64,000 bases of DNA from Heterocephalus glaber (GCF_000247695.1 NW_004624776.1:11834586-11898585), one strand, 5' to 3'. Numbered from the stretch's first letter, positions 1 through 12,248 are shown. Notes: generated from the sequence alone by a model not told the origin. Numbers and translations are program-made.

Positions 1-80
1 AAGGTACAGTTCCCAATGAGAAATGTAATTGTGTTGTATACCTACAATGTACCAATAAAAGAATTTAATACAAAAAAAAA
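1..80 (+). repeat. L1 3' end (rodent-type tail)
   Basis: The stretch ends in AATGTACCAATAAAA followed by an A-run. The same tail occurs, reverse-complemented, at 55185 and in weaker form at 21150, and a related plus-strand tail is at 41460. I read it as the terminal 3' UTR of a truncated L1. Confidence 0.55.
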
Positions 81-426
81 AGGATTTACAAAAGGCAAAG
101 AAAATTGAAACACAAGATGAACAGTGGAAATGCAAAATGAATCAATGGATAACTAAGTTTTCCAAATATTTGATATTTATTTTCCATTCAGTGAGTAAAT
201 ACATCTATTATCCTAGACTACTTTGTCTAATTTCTGTGCCATTTGAAAGAAAAAAAATCTTAGAATCAGTGATGTTTATCTTTTTCTAAAGAAAGAACTG
301 TATCACCAAAACTCATCAGTTAAAAAAAAAAGAATCAGATATGTGTTATGGTCTTAATAAATAAAAACCAAAAGTTTCATAAGTACATACATCAAGGTAC
401 TATTTGTAACAATGAATAGCAAGTGG
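81..426. other. AT-rich intergenic DNA, nothing recognised
   Basis: AT-rich sequence with short A-runs. No gene, SINE or tandem repeat was recognised. Confidence 0.6.
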
Positions 427-508
427 CACTGGGGATTTAGCTCAGTGGTTCCACCACCTGCCTCAAAAAGCACAAGGTCCTGAGTTCGATCCCTGGTATC
501 AAAAAAAA
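427..508 (+). repeat. ID-type SINE (tRNA-derived)
   Basis: The copy has the A-box region GGGATTTAGCTCAGTGG, the B-box region GAGTTCGATCCC and an A-tail. It belongs to the CTGCCT / AAGGTCC subfamily. It resembles a tRNA because ID elements derive from one; it is not a tRNA gene. Confidence 0.9.
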
Positions 509-1185
509 GGTAGTCAAAATGAATAGCTAGAAACAATACTGTCTTACAATAAATCCACATGTTATTTTGCAGAAACTGAAAGTAATTTTAGAATAATATA
601 ATTAAGAGATGAAACATGTCCTTTATGATTTTGATTTTTTAAATACATAATCAGGAACAGAAAATAGGACAGAAGTGATAATACATCAAAATATTGAACA
701 ACAAAGATGGTTTTCCTTCTCTCTGTTTTTTTAGTTGCTGTGTTTACAAATCTTCTACAATGAATGTTATTTTTGTGTCTTAAGAACAAAATATGACTTA
801 ATTCTCTCATCCCTAAAGGGAATAAAAATGGACCTGATGGAGCCACTGTTTCCCATGGCTATGGGAGGAATTGACAGGGGTGGAAGTGATCAGGACACCT
901 CAGTCACCTCTACCTGTCACTTTAGCTCCAGATTCAATCAAACAATATTAGGAATCTGAATGTTGGACTCATCATGACGTTGTATTGGTCAGTATTCAGT
1001 CACAAACAAGCAGAATCTACTCTAGCTAATTGAGACAGAAGGGCTTCACTAAGAGATATTAGCTGACCTGTAAAATGTGAGTGTGTAACTGGTTGGAGGA
1101 GCAGCTCTGGTCGTGCTTTTGTGACTATGTTGTTGAGCTGGCCCACTGAGAAAGCCACTACTTCTGCCTTTGACAAGAAGCCAGA
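509..1185. other. Intergenic DNA, nothing recognised
   Basis: Only short frames without homology that I recognise. No repeat was identified by eye. Confidence 0.5.
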
Positions 1186-1353
1186 GGGGAGCATGGTGGC
1201 ACAAGCCTGTAATTCCAGTACTCTGGGAGGCTGAGGCAGAAGGACCACAAGTTTAAGCCCAGCTTGAGCAATTCAGCAACTCAGTATGACTGTCTCAAAA
1301 TAAGTAATTTTAAAGGGATGGAGATGACACTCAGTGTAAGTTCCTGGGTTCAA

Positions 1354-1355
<2 letters not shown>
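1186..1355 (+). repeat. B4-like dimeric SINE (B1 + ID)
   Basis: A B1/Alu-like left half (CATGGTGGCACAAGCCTGTAA, then CTCTGGGAGGCTGAGGC) is followed by a degenerate ID-like right half (GGGATGGAGATGACACTCAG). It runs straight into a microsatellite that probably grew from its tail. Confidence 0.75.

Positions 1356-1414
<59 letters not shown>
1356..1414. repeat. (CT)n(CA)n microsatellite
   Basis: About 14 CT units are followed by about 15 CA units, at the 3' end of the B4-like SINE. Confidence 0.95.
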
Positions 1415-1415
<1 letters not shown>

Positions 1416-4095
1416 GCTGGGCCACGCTGAAAATGCCACAACTGTTGGCTCTACACACGTCTGCTGTGATCCATGATGCCAACATGAACACTCTGTGCAC
1501 TGCCCCTTGATAGCCATGTAGCTGGGATTAGTTGTGGTGTATGAAAAGAGCAGAAGAATAACCTCTAGATACCAGAATTTAAATTATCATGCAAAATCTG
1601 AATCCTCAGAGAGTTTGGCGAATGCAGGTCTCAGTGTTCCAGTTCCTGGAAAAGTGTGGCGAGGCTCACCACCAAGGCACAGACAGAGTGACAGCCTGTC
1701 CACAGTACCTTCCACAGATACAGCTGACTGGAAGGAAAGAGATTTCCCTTAGAAAATCCACCAAAATTGTAAGGACATGTCATCCTAAATACGTAGTGGA
1801 AGGAGACAGCTGAGGATCAGTGAATTCAGCAGCACAGGGATATCAAGCTCTTGTCAAGAACTGCAAAGGGTGAAGTTTTATCTTACTTACACATTCATAG
1901 GTTAGTTGGCCACACTTTCATGGTTCCTGTCAGACTGATCTACTGCCTTTAGACATTGATGCCTTGGAGCTCTGCAAACTAAATTGCAGTCAAGAGCTGG
2001 AGGAGCCCTGATAGATGTAAGTCTCCAGTGAAGGTAAAGCAGTTGAGTTACCAACACTTCTCATGCACCTCCATTTTGGCAGGAAATTAAGCCATTCCCA
2101 AGAGCTTCCAGCTGACTTCTTCCCAGTTCCACTTGCTAAACCATCATCCAATGCTAAGCAATTGCTCAAATGTTAAACCACCAGCCACCTTGATGTTAAA
2201 CCATTGTTCCAGCACTGGTACAGGTAAGTGGGATTCCTTCCCTGAAGCTGGAAGCCATTGCTCCCCACACCTGGACAAATCAGGGTTCTACGTGCAGGAA
2301 AGAAGGGATGAAGGCAACCAGCAGTGTTGTCCACAGATAGTTTCAAAGGAATCTGAGGCCCTTTGTGATCATATTATGTCATGGTGGATCTGCTGTCAGG
2401 GAGCTAGGCCTATGGCTCTCTTGATCCCTACAGCTCAAGACTTCATGGTCTGCCCACTTGCCTGATAGCAAGCTTTGGAGGGCACAGACTCAGCACCACG
2501 TTTACACCACAGGCACACAGCACTGCTTCTGAGAGTTCGTCCACAATCTAGTAGCAATTGGCCTTGTGCATTTAGCATGATTTTAAGCATTTAGATGTAG
2601 TGCTCATAATTGGCATAATAGCACTAGGAAAATGTACTAAATATCCCCATGTTGCAGAAATGAAGACATAGGGCTTAGGTAACTCCCTAATTTCAATGGC
2701 TGGGTTCAAACCCAGCTAGTATTGGCTCCAGAGCCTGTCAGCCATCACTACCCTGACTGGGGCAGGAGATGATTCTACAGACAACAGGGAGTCAGGAGGA
2801 GGTGGATGTAAGGGGAATGGAGAGGAGGAGTCAGGAGAAGCTCTCCTCAGGGACTGGGCAGAGGTGGAAATGGTCATGATTAACGTTTTTTCAGCAAGAA
2901 TAACTGCCAGGAATCATGCCAGACACTTGAATTCTTTTCCTTGTCTCATACACACACCCTGAGGAAAAGGTACAACTTTCACTCCCACTTTCATTATGTT
3001 GAAATCTAGGCAGTGCCAGCTCCACCATCTACCTGTCCTCTCCACTCTGTGTTTGGGGACACTAGTGGGAATGGCCAGCCTGGGAAATTGGCCAGCATGC
3101 AGTCTTAACACCATAGAAAGTGGCAAATGCTATGAATCAGAGATTTTATAATTCTGTTTTCATTAAGACCTGGGCCCTGGACATCTGCCAGCAAATCTTG
3201 GAAGCCAGCTCACCAGAACAACACAGGAAGCACACCACATCCTTTCCTCATGGGAGGCCAGGGCATCTCAGTCCAGCTGTCAAGGTGTCGCCTAAACCCA
3301 GCGCCAACCACCTTTCAGATTGAGGGGGACAGTTTCCTAAACAACTGTTCCTATGATGTAGGATGAGTACCCAGGGGAACAGGTAAATGGAACCAAGGTC
3401 TTCCACCCCAGGTCACCCACTTGCCTCCTCAGGCACCATCGGAAGGCATTCCTTTTAGAAGGAAGTGCCATTTTTTAAGAGACGGCCTCAGGGTGCAGGA
3501 GTTTGATTTCAGATCACTCTAATCAGGAGCCTTCACTGAAAGGCTCTGCGACTGGCAGCAGGAGGCCCCAGGAAACTGGTGGTGCCCACCTGGGGCCTGG
3601 ATGGCCAGCTTACCTACAGGCACAGGCAGGGGAGGCAGTAGAAGGGGTAAGGGATGCACCTGTGGACACTCATCCTAGATCTCTGAAACAAACTGAGCAC
3701 AGGGACACGTGCAAGACAGCTGGGGTGCACTGACACCCCTTCCCAGAGGGGCCCACATGATGAAAGCTCACCCTGAGCACTGTAACAACACTGATGAGAG
3801 GGTGCCTGCCTACATTTGCTCCCAGCAGCCAGTAAGCCAAGGAGGAGGCTCATGTGTCACAGAATTTAGGTCCAGATAGCATTTCCACCATTTAACAGGT
3901 AAGGAACTGAGGATGGGAGAAGAAACAGTGAAAGACCTGCCTCAGGGCCATGCAGACAGGAGGGCAGATGCCTGACTAGACAGGCCCCTTCCTTTTCTCT
4001 CATGCTACCTCCACAGCCCCTGGCCAGTGTGCAGACCCACAGAGGACTGCCTGTTCCCTCCCTGCAAAGCCTCTACGCTAAGTGACCAGATCGGT
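1415..4095. other. Intergenic DNA without a recognised gene
   Basis: About 2.7 kb with no open frame above about 110 residues and none I recognise. No recent SINE was seen. It probably includes unique sequence and unidentified old repeats. Confidence 0.5.
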
Positions 4096-4316
4096 GGGGC
4101 ACACATGCTCACGCACACACAAACACATGCACAAGCATGCACGTGCACATGAACTTTTACACACACACATATGCAGGCATGCAATGCAAACATGCACGTA
4201 GGCTCATCCCTACACACAGGCTCATGCACATAAATCCCTGTACACTCACATGCATACTTTTGTATGCACACCCACACATGTAGATGAGCAGGCACACACC
4301 CACATGCACACACTCA
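4096..4316. repeat. CA/CATG-rich low-complexity tract
   Basis: An imperfect repeat of CACA, GCACA and CATGCA words over about 220 bp. It produces a cysteine-rich minus-strand frame (4005-4313) that is a composition artefact. Confidence 0.8.
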
Positions 4317-5566
4317 GGGCTTGCACCTGTTTTTTCAGGACTTGGATTCTACTTTGAACCTTCCATTCTGGGTGGCCTTAAGCCTTAGTCCTCAGTAGCA
4401 GCCCACTTTCTCACTCCCTAGCAAACATGACTTTTCCTCTTCAACAAATCTGTCCCAGAGCAAAAGTGCTTCTGTTTCCAGTAGCTGTGGACACAGAAAT
4501 GGTTGAGAACACTAATAGTACAGCTTCCTCGCCACAGGGAAAGTGGCTCCCTTCTCAGCTTGGCAGCTGGAAGAGGAAGTAGAAGGCTACCGTTCCCTGT
4601 GTGTCAGGTTATGGAGGCTCCCCAGCCCTCCTTGGATGAAGGCGATCGTCTGTATTCCTCAACTCTCTAATGGGTTGCATTGATGTTTTTGTCTATTCTT
4701 TCACCAGCTCCATACTGTCTTGACCACTGTGGCTTCAAAGTGAGTTTTGAGCTTGGGCAATGTCAATAAGATTAATGACTTTGTTGCTCTTCAGTTTGGT
4801 GTTGGGCTTTCTGAGTCTTTGCCTCTGCACCCCTGTGGACCGACACTGGCCCCTCTGTTCCCTTTCCAAAGATCAGGCTGATCTTGAGCCCCACCCCACT
4901 CCCCTCCCCCCAGCCTCCCCTCAGTCAGCCAGCTTCCCAGCACGCTGCGCTGGGCTACTGCTTCGGCCAGGCCAGCCCAGGCTCCCTGGCAGACTGTTTG
5001 GCCTCCAGCTGGCTGTCTCCCTCATAGCCTTCCTCTCTGGGAGAGAAGTCATGCTCGCAGCTGTTTTTCCTAGCACTGTTGTCCTTTATATTTTTAATTT
5101 TATTTTTTTTATTTATTTTTTTTCCTTTATTTTCCCACTGTGCCTGCCCCGGAGGTAGCAGTTGGTATTTTGTACCTATTTCTGGCCTCCTCTGTGTCCT
5201 CTCTTATCTCTGCTGATAATTGTCTACCTTGTCCTGTTCCACCTAACAGCTTATAGCTTTCTATTGAAAACCTTCCTTGAATGTTCCTAACACAAAGAAA
5301 TAAGCATTAGAGGTGATACATAGATATGCCAATTATGCTGATTAGACCATTACACAATGCACGCACTTTTTGAAACACCACACTATGCCTCATAAATATG
5401 GGCAGTACTTATTCCTGTTCAAAGATCCAGAGTAATTTCTGTCTTCTGATTGGATGGTGATTTCTGAAGTCCTCTATTGGCAGAGCTGAACAAAGGGCTG
5501 CTGACAACACCAGGAATATGACTGGTGGAGTCAGTCCTACTTCTGCTATCCAAAGCAGAAGGGAAG
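4317..5566. other. Intergenic DNA with a T-rich tract
   Basis: No gene recognised. A 132-residue plus frame at 4760-5158 starts with a hydrophobic run, but its C-terminal part is just the T-rich tract at about 5085-5140. Confidence 0.5.
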
Positions 5567-5732
5567 CAGAGGTGTAGTGGCAATGTTTGTAATCCCAGCA
5601 CTCTGGGAGGCTGGAGCAAGAGGAACAAATTCCAGCCTAGCCTGAACAGCTTAGTGAGGCCTTGCCTCAAAATTTAAAGGGCTAGGGATGTAGTTCAGTC
5701 TGAAAGCCCTAGATTCATTCTGCAGAGCCACA
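5567..5732 (+). repeat. B4-like dimeric SINE
   Basis: A B1-like half (GTAATCCCAGCACTCTGGGAGG) is followed by an ID-like half (GGGCTAGGGATGTAGTTCAG). Confidence 0.75.
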
Positions 5733-5850
5733 CAGAAAGACAGAGAGAGAGAGAAGAGGAGGAGGAAGAAGAAGGAGGAGGAGGAAGGAAGGAAGGAAGG
5801 AAGGAAGGAAGGAAGGAAGGAAGGAAGGAAGGAAAAGGAAAGGAAGAAAG
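5733..5850. repeat. Purine tract with (GGAA)n microsatellite
   Basis: GA-rich DNA (GAGAGAGA, GAGGAGGAAGAAG) leads into about 13 GGAA units at about 5783-5834, again at the 3' end of a SINE. Confidence 0.95.
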
Positions 5851-6110
5851 GGGCTCTGACCCTTAAAGTATGTGGAGGTGAGGCCTAAGGAAGGTGATGA
5901 GGGTTAGATGCGCTTGTGAAGGTGGGGCCTCAATAATAGGGTTAATGTCTTTATAAGGAAAGACACGAGAGAGTGTTCTCCTTGCCACATGTGGACACAG
6001 AGAGGTGGCTGTCCATATGCCGAGAGAGCCCTCAGCAGATAGTCTCCTAGCACTTGGCCTCAGACTTCTTGCTTTAAGAACTTCAAGGAAACATGCCTGG
6101 GGATGTCCAC
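5851..6110 (+). repeat. MaLR-like LTR fragment
   Basis: Contains the pattern GGTGAGGCCT...GGTGGGGCCT...TTATAAGG...CCACATGTGGACACAG, typical of mammalian MaLR-type LTRs in sense orientation. The subfamily was not determined. Confidence 0.5.
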
Positions 6111-6462
6111 TCCATGCAGCCCATGGTGCTGTCACGGCAGGCAGGCAGGCTGAGATAGAAGCAGAAGGAATGGAGCCCTCTATATTCCCTACAGAAGTGA
6201 AAGCAAAGGCTTGCTATCAAGGTAGCACCTCTCCTCTTCATCCTGGAAGAGCTGACGTGTGTTCTGTCCGTGTGTGTGGCACGCTGGTTGTTAAAACAGC
6301 TTTCTTACCCCTAGGGAAAAATTATTGATTAACTTTAGACTTTGATAAATTAAGTTTCCATATTGTAATTCTTGGAGTACTGATTTTTAAAATAGAAACA
6401 ATATATAAGTTCCTAACTTGTTGAAGAAAAATTAGAATGATTTTTAAAAAAATCAATCCAAA
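6111..6462. other. Intergenic DNA, nothing recognised
   Basis: No gene or repeat recognised. Confidence 0.5.
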
Positions 6463-6550
6463 GGGGCTGGGGATTTATCTCAGTGGTGCAGCCACCTGCC
6501 TTGAAAGCACAAGGTCCCAAGTTTAATCTTTGGTACCTCCCCCCAAAAAA
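6463..6550 (+). repeat. ID-type SINE with target duplication
   Basis: GGGGCTGGGGATTTATCTCAG starts the copy. It is flanked on both sides by AAAATCAATCCAAAG, a clean target-site duplication. Confidence 0.92.
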
Positions 6551-7155
6551 ATCAATCCAAAGAAAAGCAAGAAAGGAAAGGAAAAGAAAGGAGAGACAGA
6601 TAGCACAGCCTAATCTTTTAGTGGAAACAACACATGTAAGTCATATTCAACTTGGCTGCTTCCCATGAAAACTCAAAAGTTATCAGAATGAAGCAAAAAC
6701 TCACATAGTTGTAGCAAGAGATATATCTAAAACACAAGGAAACAGAATGTTGAAAGTATAAGGACAGAAAAACATACCAAGAAAATGTTATTCAAAAGAA
6801 AGCCAGCAGCGCATTATTAATATTAGAGAAAAACAGATTTAAAGCAAAGAAAATAGTAGGGAAAAGCTCATGTGGTAATGATAGATGTTTATGCACAAGA
6901 AAGTTGTGCCCGTCTGGTTGAAAGAACAAATTCCAGATTCAATCTGCCTGTTCAAGCCCCAGGCAGAGAACAGCTCCTTGCTGTGTGTGCCATCTTCAGC
7001 AAATTCTTCACATGGAAGGGGGACAATGCGCACACCTACCTCTTAGGGTGGCTGTGAGGGTATACTGAGTTAGCATTCAGAAGAACGCCTTCTCTGTACA
7101 GATGCAGCAGGAAGCACAGTAACCGGACCTGGGGGGCGTGGCACCACAGCTACAA
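6551..7155. other. Intergenic DNA, nothing recognised
   Basis: No gene or repeat recognised. Confidence 0.5.
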
Positions 7156-7523
7156 TCATTTGGATCTGCAGTGCCCCCCAAAGGCCATATGTTGAAGGTT
7201 TGCCCCCAGCTGATGGAGCTATTGGGAAGTAGGGGGCCCTGGAAGAGGTGAGACTGAGTGGCCTGAAGTGAACTCACTGGGCACAGGCCTTCAAGGAGAC
7301 ATTGGCCCCAGACCCTTCTCCCTGCTTCCCAGCTGCCGTAAGGAAAGCAACTCTCGCTCCATGTGCCCTACCGTAAATGCAGCCTCACCGTGGGTCCAAG
7401 GCAACACAGCATAGACATCGTGGACTGACATCTCTGCAACTGTGAGCCAGAATAAACCTTTCCTTGATATAAATCGACTGTCTCAGGTATGTTGTCACAG
7501 TGCCAGGAAGTTGACTAACACAG
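7156..7523 (+). repeat. MaLR-like LTR, sense
   Basis: Starts near TGCCCCCCAAAGGCCATATG. It ends with GTGAGCCAGAATAAACC, carrying an AATAAA, then GTTGACTAACACAG, the usual end pattern of rodent and mammalian MaLR LTRs. Confidence 0.6.
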
Positions 7524-7675
7524 TAGGCATCATATATATAGGGCCTACTATGTAGGTACCCAGTAGGCAGCACATCCATAGAGAATGAGAGTACAAATGT
7601 AATAACAGGCATAGAAACCTGGGAGGCAAAGGTGGATAGGACTATGAAAATGAAGGACTACTTGTCCAAAGTTTT
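7524..7675. other. Short spacer, nothing recognised
   Basis: No gene or repeat recognised. Confidence 0.5.
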
Positions 7676-8250
7676 AGTGGGCTTTTAAAAAACACATCCA
7701 CTTGGATTAAAAATATCAGTAGGGATTTAAAAGATAACAATTCAAAAACTTGTATATAAATGAACAGATATCAAAAATTATATCCAATAATTTCATATAC
7801 ATACACTATTTTAAAAACTGGGCCATATATTACAGTTAATCCCATCAAATTTCATATTTGAAATCATGCCCAGAATGTTCCTCAGTGCATTAAAGCAAGA
7901 AATAAAAAACAGAGGTAAGTAAAAAAATCCTCATAAGTTTGGAAAGGAAGAATTATGTTTCTAAGTAATTCACAGATGCAAGTTAGAAACTATCTTGAAA
8001 CAAGTCCTAATTAAAAGACTACACATCACAACCTACACAATTCAATTAAGCAGGATTTATGAAACTCATTGCCATAAAATATATATATATTGGGAGGGAA
8101 GAAAGAAAAACAATGAACTAAGCCTCCATCTCATGAACCTAGAAAAAGAAAGGCAAAATAAACTTAAAGAAGAAAAGGAAGGAAATAATAGAATTCAGAA
8201 CGAAAAATAAATGAAATTAAGACCAGCATATAATAGAGAACTAAAGGTGT
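7676..8250 (+). repeat. Old L1 ORF2 fragment
   Basis: The end of the segment reads as a decayed L1 ORF2 stretch (NLEKERQNKLKEE, then KEGNNRIQNEK), the part between endonuclease and reverse transcriptase. It is interrupted on its 3' side by other insertions and continues at 8755. Confidence 0.65.
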
Positions 8251-8439
8251 TTTTTTTTCTTTCTTTGGAACACTAATGAAATTGGGAAGCCTCCAGTGGG
8301 AGGGAGGGCCAGAGAGAGAGAAAGGAGGGCAGAGTGGTGGTACAAACCTGTTTCATTACTGGAACAAAGGATGTCAGTCAAAAGATAATTAGGAGGTACA
8401 ATAAACAACTTTTTCTCCCTAATTTAGAAGAAATCCCTG
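8251..8439. other. Spacer between L1 piece and LTR
   Basis: Contains a short AG-rich stretch and nothing identifiable. Confidence 0.4.
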
Positions 8440-8750
8440 GGTAATCTGTAAATGATAGAGAATTATTTCTCAGTTCTGGAGGCCAGAAAGCTCAACACAC
8501 CTGCAGATCAGGTGGTTTGGGGGCTGCCCTTTTCCGCACAGCTAGCGCCTTGTTGCTGTGTCCTCATGTGGCAGAAGGGACAGAAGATGCCTTCAACCTC
8601 TTTTTATAAGGTCACTCATCCTACTCCTGCAGGCTCTGCTCTCAGGAAGGTATTATTTTCCCAGAGGCTCCACCTTTTAATACCACTACAGTATGGATTA
8701 CTCTTTGCCTACCACATGAATTTTGGAGGGACACTTTGAGCCTGTAACAA
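8440..8750 (-). repeat. MaLR-like LTR, antisense
   Basis: TTATTTCTCAGTTCTGGAGGC, then GCTGTGTCCTCATGTGGC, then GGCTCCACC and CATGAATTTTGGAGGGACAC are the reverse complement of a MaLR-type LTR. It separates two parts of one L1. Confidence 0.65.
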
Positions 8751-8754
8751 GGAG

Positions 8755-9240
8755 TCTAATTTCTAGACAAAAATAACTCATCAGAAGTGACTCAATAAGA
8801 AACAAAATCCCTGAGATTTCCTATAGTCATTAAAGAAGCTAAATCAGCATCAAATAAAAACCCTTTCTACAAAGAGACCTCTAGACCTAAATGGTTTCAC
8901 TCTTAAGTTTTAAACTTTAAAATGAATCCCAAATTCCAATCTTACAACCATCCACAGGAGAGGAAAAAAGCAAATATACTCCCCTGTTCACTTCATGAGG
9001 CAAATATAAACTTGAAAACAAAAATCTGAAAATAGATTAAGAACAGAAAATTGTAGAATAATATTCCATATGAACATAAATACAAAACTTGTAAATAAAA
9101 TATTATCAAAAATAGTGTAACCTAGGGTTAAGAGATTAAGTGAAAAGATCACGTAAACATCTAAATAAATATAAAAAGTCATTTGTGAATCTCAACATCT
9201 ACTTATGATTTTTTTAAAAAATCTTGAACTAGGAATTGAA
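8755..9240 (+). repeat. Old L1 ORF2 fragment (reverse transcriptase region)
   Basis: The order of degenerate motifs follows L1 ORF2: CCTAAATGGTTTCACTC (the PDGF region) first, then a decayed stretch ending in CATTTGTGAATCTCAACATC. It is the likely continuation of the fragment at 7676-8250. Confidence 0.65.
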
Positions 9241-9498
9241 GGGAGCTTTATTAATTTTTTGAAGGTTTTAAAATAAAGATTAGAGAAAAAATTATTATTT
9301 TTTGTTTGTTTTTGTACTGGGAATCAAAGAAAAGATTATTTTAAAAATTAAACTTATTTGGTACAATCTGAGTGAGTATACATGCATTTATGTGCTTCAA
9401 ACATATTTAAAAGACTACATTTAAAATGTTTAAAAATTGTCATTGAACATATCCTGGATACCTATAAACCAGAAGAAAGTCATGTAGCATTTTGGTAT
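9241..9498. other. AT-rich spacer
   Basis: Nothing identifiable beyond AT-rich, probably old repeat DNA. Confidence 0.4.
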
Positions 9499-9778
9499 TG
9501 TCTTAGTCATTTTTCTTGCTGCTGGGCAAAATATCCAACATGCATGCACAACTTATAGGAGAAGAGGTCTGTTTTGGCTCACAGTTCATAGAGATTTCTG
9601 TCCATGCTCCACTGGCTCTGAGACAGGTGGATGTGGCAGAGGGGCACACAAAGGAGGGCTGCTTGTGGGGTGGTGTCAGGACCAGCGATGAGTAGCATGC
9701 TCCTATGATCCAGTAACTCCCAACAGCCCCTCTTGCATGCATGAGGCTTTAGGGGAGCATCTAGATATAAATAATAAA
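9499..9778 (-). repeat. MaLR-like LTR, antisense
   Basis: Starts TGTCTTAGTCATTTTTCTTG, continues TTTTGGCTCACAGTTC and ends CATCTAGATATAAATAA. Related copies with the same order of motifs are at 28060 and 60540. Confidence 0.7.
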
Positions 9779-9989
9779 GGTATCAAAACCATTTTAAGGA
9801 CAAAAGTTTAAAAATTAGAAAGAAAAGATTATTATCAATAAGAAGATAATTTTTTTAGTGAGATGGAAGTTTTTAAATATTCTCTTTGAAGCTGGTAGGT
9901 CAAGCAGACAAATAACCAAAGGCATAAAATTTTTTTATTAATTGTCTAATAAGCTTGATCAAAAGCTTGATCAATTAGATATTGGAGAA
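9779..9989. other. AT-rich spacer
   Basis: Nothing identifiable. Confidence 0.4.
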
Positions 9990-10600
9990 ACTGTGTATTG
10001 CCTTCAGGCACATACAAAACATTCACAACTATGGCCTATACATAAGGCCAAGAAAGAAGTCTCAATACTTTCCAAATGATTGTCATCATTAAGCCTTCTT
10101 TATTTTATACAAAATGTTAAGAAGGGTCAATTTATATAATCCCATGTGTAGGCAAACTAAAGAAAAATATAACTAAATAATCTTCAGAATAAAGAAAAAA
10201 TCAGGGAATTGTAAGACATTTTAATATAATCATTATTTAAAATAATCATTATGACTACATGCCAAAATTTGTAAGACAAAGCTAAAGCAACATTTATAGG
10301 TAAAATTATAATTTCAAATGCATTCAAGGAAAACTATAAATGAGTTAAAGTTCTAAATCAATAAGCTCCAAAAAGGAATAGGAATAATCTAAGGAAACAA
10401 AGCCCCAAAGGGCAGAAAAATGAAATGGACTAAATAACACAAAAAATAAGACAATAAAATCAGAGATTTGCCTCTTTGAAGAAACTCATAATATAGACAA
10501 TCCTGTAAGTAAAACTAATCAATAAAAAGAGGAGAGTCACATAAACGAAAAACATAAAAACAGAAGATGAAATAGACACATATCTTTAAAAACTTAAAGT
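9990..10600 (+). repeat. Old L1 ORF2 fragment
   Basis: Contains degenerate L1 ORF2 sequence: CAAAGCTAAAGCAACATTTATAGG, then ATAAGACAATAAAATCAGAG and TAGACAATCCTGTAAGTAAA. Frameshifted and non-coding. Confidence 0.65.
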
Positions 10601-10857
10601 ACTTCACCTGAGATGTAGGTAGCTGAACAGATCAGCAGCTGGCTACCCAATGCTGAAGGACCTTTGGTGATCAGCACTGTTCTGTTATCCCCCATTGGAC
10701 AGATAAGAAAATGAAAAACTGGCCATTCGAGTAACTTGACTAAGGTCACAGAACAGAGCCAGGAATCGCACCTAAGGGATGTGATCCCAGAATCTTGACT
10801 CCTTACCACTGTAGTGGTCAATTCTGTGTCAACCTCACTAAACCACTGGGTGCCCAC
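10601..10857. other. Intergenic DNA, possible old MIR-like sequence
   Basis: The words GATAAGAAAATG, AACTTGACTAAGGTCACA and CAGAGCCAGGAATCGCACC follow the pattern of MIR elements. Assignment is tentative. Confidence 0.4.
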
Positions 10858-11387
10858 ATGCTGTGGTTTCAATGTGTCCCCCAAAATTTAATGTGTTGCA
10901 AACTTAATCCAAAATTGGTACGTTAATGGTTTTTGGAGGTGGGACACTTAGGAAGTAATTAAGGCTAGATGAGGCCATGGGGGTGAGGCCCCCATGATTG
11001 CCTTCCTGGCTTTATGAGATGAGGAAGAGACCGAGCTGGGGCACTTGCTTTGGCCATCTGATGCCTGCAAATGGACTAAGCAGGTGAAACATCATTTCTG
11101 GGTGTGTCTGTAAGAGCATCAGTTTGAACTGGTGGACCCAGTTAGGCAGATGACCCTTTCCAATGGGCATGGACATCATCCAGTCTGCTAAAGGCCTGAA
11201 CAAAAGGAAGAATGAGACTTGTTTGCTTCCTGCTTGCCTGCTTGCACTGGGATACAGATCTAATCTCATCTTCTGCCCTTGGGCTGGAATTCTACCACTG
11301 GCCTTCCTGGTTCTCCAGCTTGCATTTGGCAGAATGTAGGGGGTTCTCAGCCTCTATAGCCATATAAACCAAGGCCTTGTATTAAAC

Positions 11388-11430
<43 letters not shown>

Positions 11431-11472
11431 CTCTTTGCCTCTGATTCTCTGGAGAACCCTGGATATTACAGC
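10858..11472 (+). repeat. Composite of MaLR-like and related interspersed repeats
   Basis: The first part (TTTCAATGTGTCCCCCAAAA ... GGAGGTGGGACACTTAGG) resembles a MaLR LTR start. The second part (CATTTCTGGGTGTGTCTGTAAG ... CTCTGGAGAACCCTGGATATTACA) is a common mammalian repeat pattern. A (CA)n microsatellite lies inside. Confidence 0.5.
11390..11428. repeat. (CA)n microsatellite
   Basis: About 19 uninterrupted CA units. Confidence 0.97.
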
Positions 11473-11699
11473 CTGTGCTTTATTGTTGCACCTCACCAGT
11501 AGGGCATTAGGATAAATTTTACAATGATGAGCAGATATGATGCCTGTCATCTCTGTTATCTTTCTTAGCACATCAAAGAGGCTTTCTACATCAAAACATA
11601 ATCAGGAAATTTTTAAGATCGGTACACATTCACAGGGTTAAAGGCATTAAAAAGGCCTACAGGCAAGATTTCCTTCTGCCCCGTACTTTGAGATACCCA

Positions 11700-12090
11700 G
11701 GTGTCTTCCCATGAGGTGCTGTCACCATTGTCATATGGATCCTTTCAGAAATGTCTTATGCACATACAATAAAAACATGGATATCATGTGCCGTGTAGTG
11801 ACACTTTGGTCTACAATGGACCACATACATAAGAGTGGGCCTTATGATAACAGAGCTGAACAGTCCCTACCGCCAAGTGATGGTGTAGTGCAGCACACCC
11901 CTCATGTGTTTGGGGGATACTGGTGTAAACACAACTGCCAAGGTACAGTTGTATAAAAACAGCAATTCAGTTATACAGAGGACATAATACTCGATAATAA
12001 ATGATTATGTTACTGGTTCATGTATTTATTTACCTATAGTTTCAATGATTATTTTAGAGCACATTCCTATTTATAAAAAACATTTACTAA
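11700..12090 (+). repeat. Ancient mammalian interspersed repeat, class not assigned
   Basis: The order CATGTGCCGTGTAGTGACAC, ACAGAGCTGAACAGTCCCTA, CATGTGTTTGGGGGATACTGG and ACATAATACTCGATAATAAATG matches a repeat pattern I recognise from other mammalian genomes but cannot name with confidence. Confidence 0.45.
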
Positions 12091-12248
12091 GTGCTCCCTG
12101 GATCTTGGTACCAGCTACAGGTGTTGCTGCTGCTTTCTTGGTGGCCTGGGCCTGTACTGTGCCACCACCTCTTGGGAAATGTGGGTAGGTCGTCAGAGTT
12201 TCTTTAGTGTTGGAATTTGGGCCACAGGTTTCTTGGTGGCAGTGGGAG
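12091..12248. other. Unassigned DNA upstream of the KIAA1191 retropseudogene
   Basis: It gives a lysine/alanine-rich minus-strand reading that I could not assign. It does not align with the expected upstream KIAA1191 coding sequence, so the retropseudogene seems 5'-truncated near 12249. Confidence 0.4.

Noticed and set aside
427..508. tRNA-like A and B boxes suggesting a tRNA gene (also at the other ID copies)
   Set aside because: Many near-identical copies with A-tails and target duplications; no acceptor stem pairing. These are tRNA-derived SINEs.
4005..4313. Cysteine-rich minus-strand frame resembling a secreted peptide
   Set aside because: Encoded by a CA/CATG low-complexity repeat.
4760..5158. 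132-residue frame with a signal-like hydrophobic start
   Set aside because: The C-terminal part is a T-rich tract; no family recognised and no exon structure.
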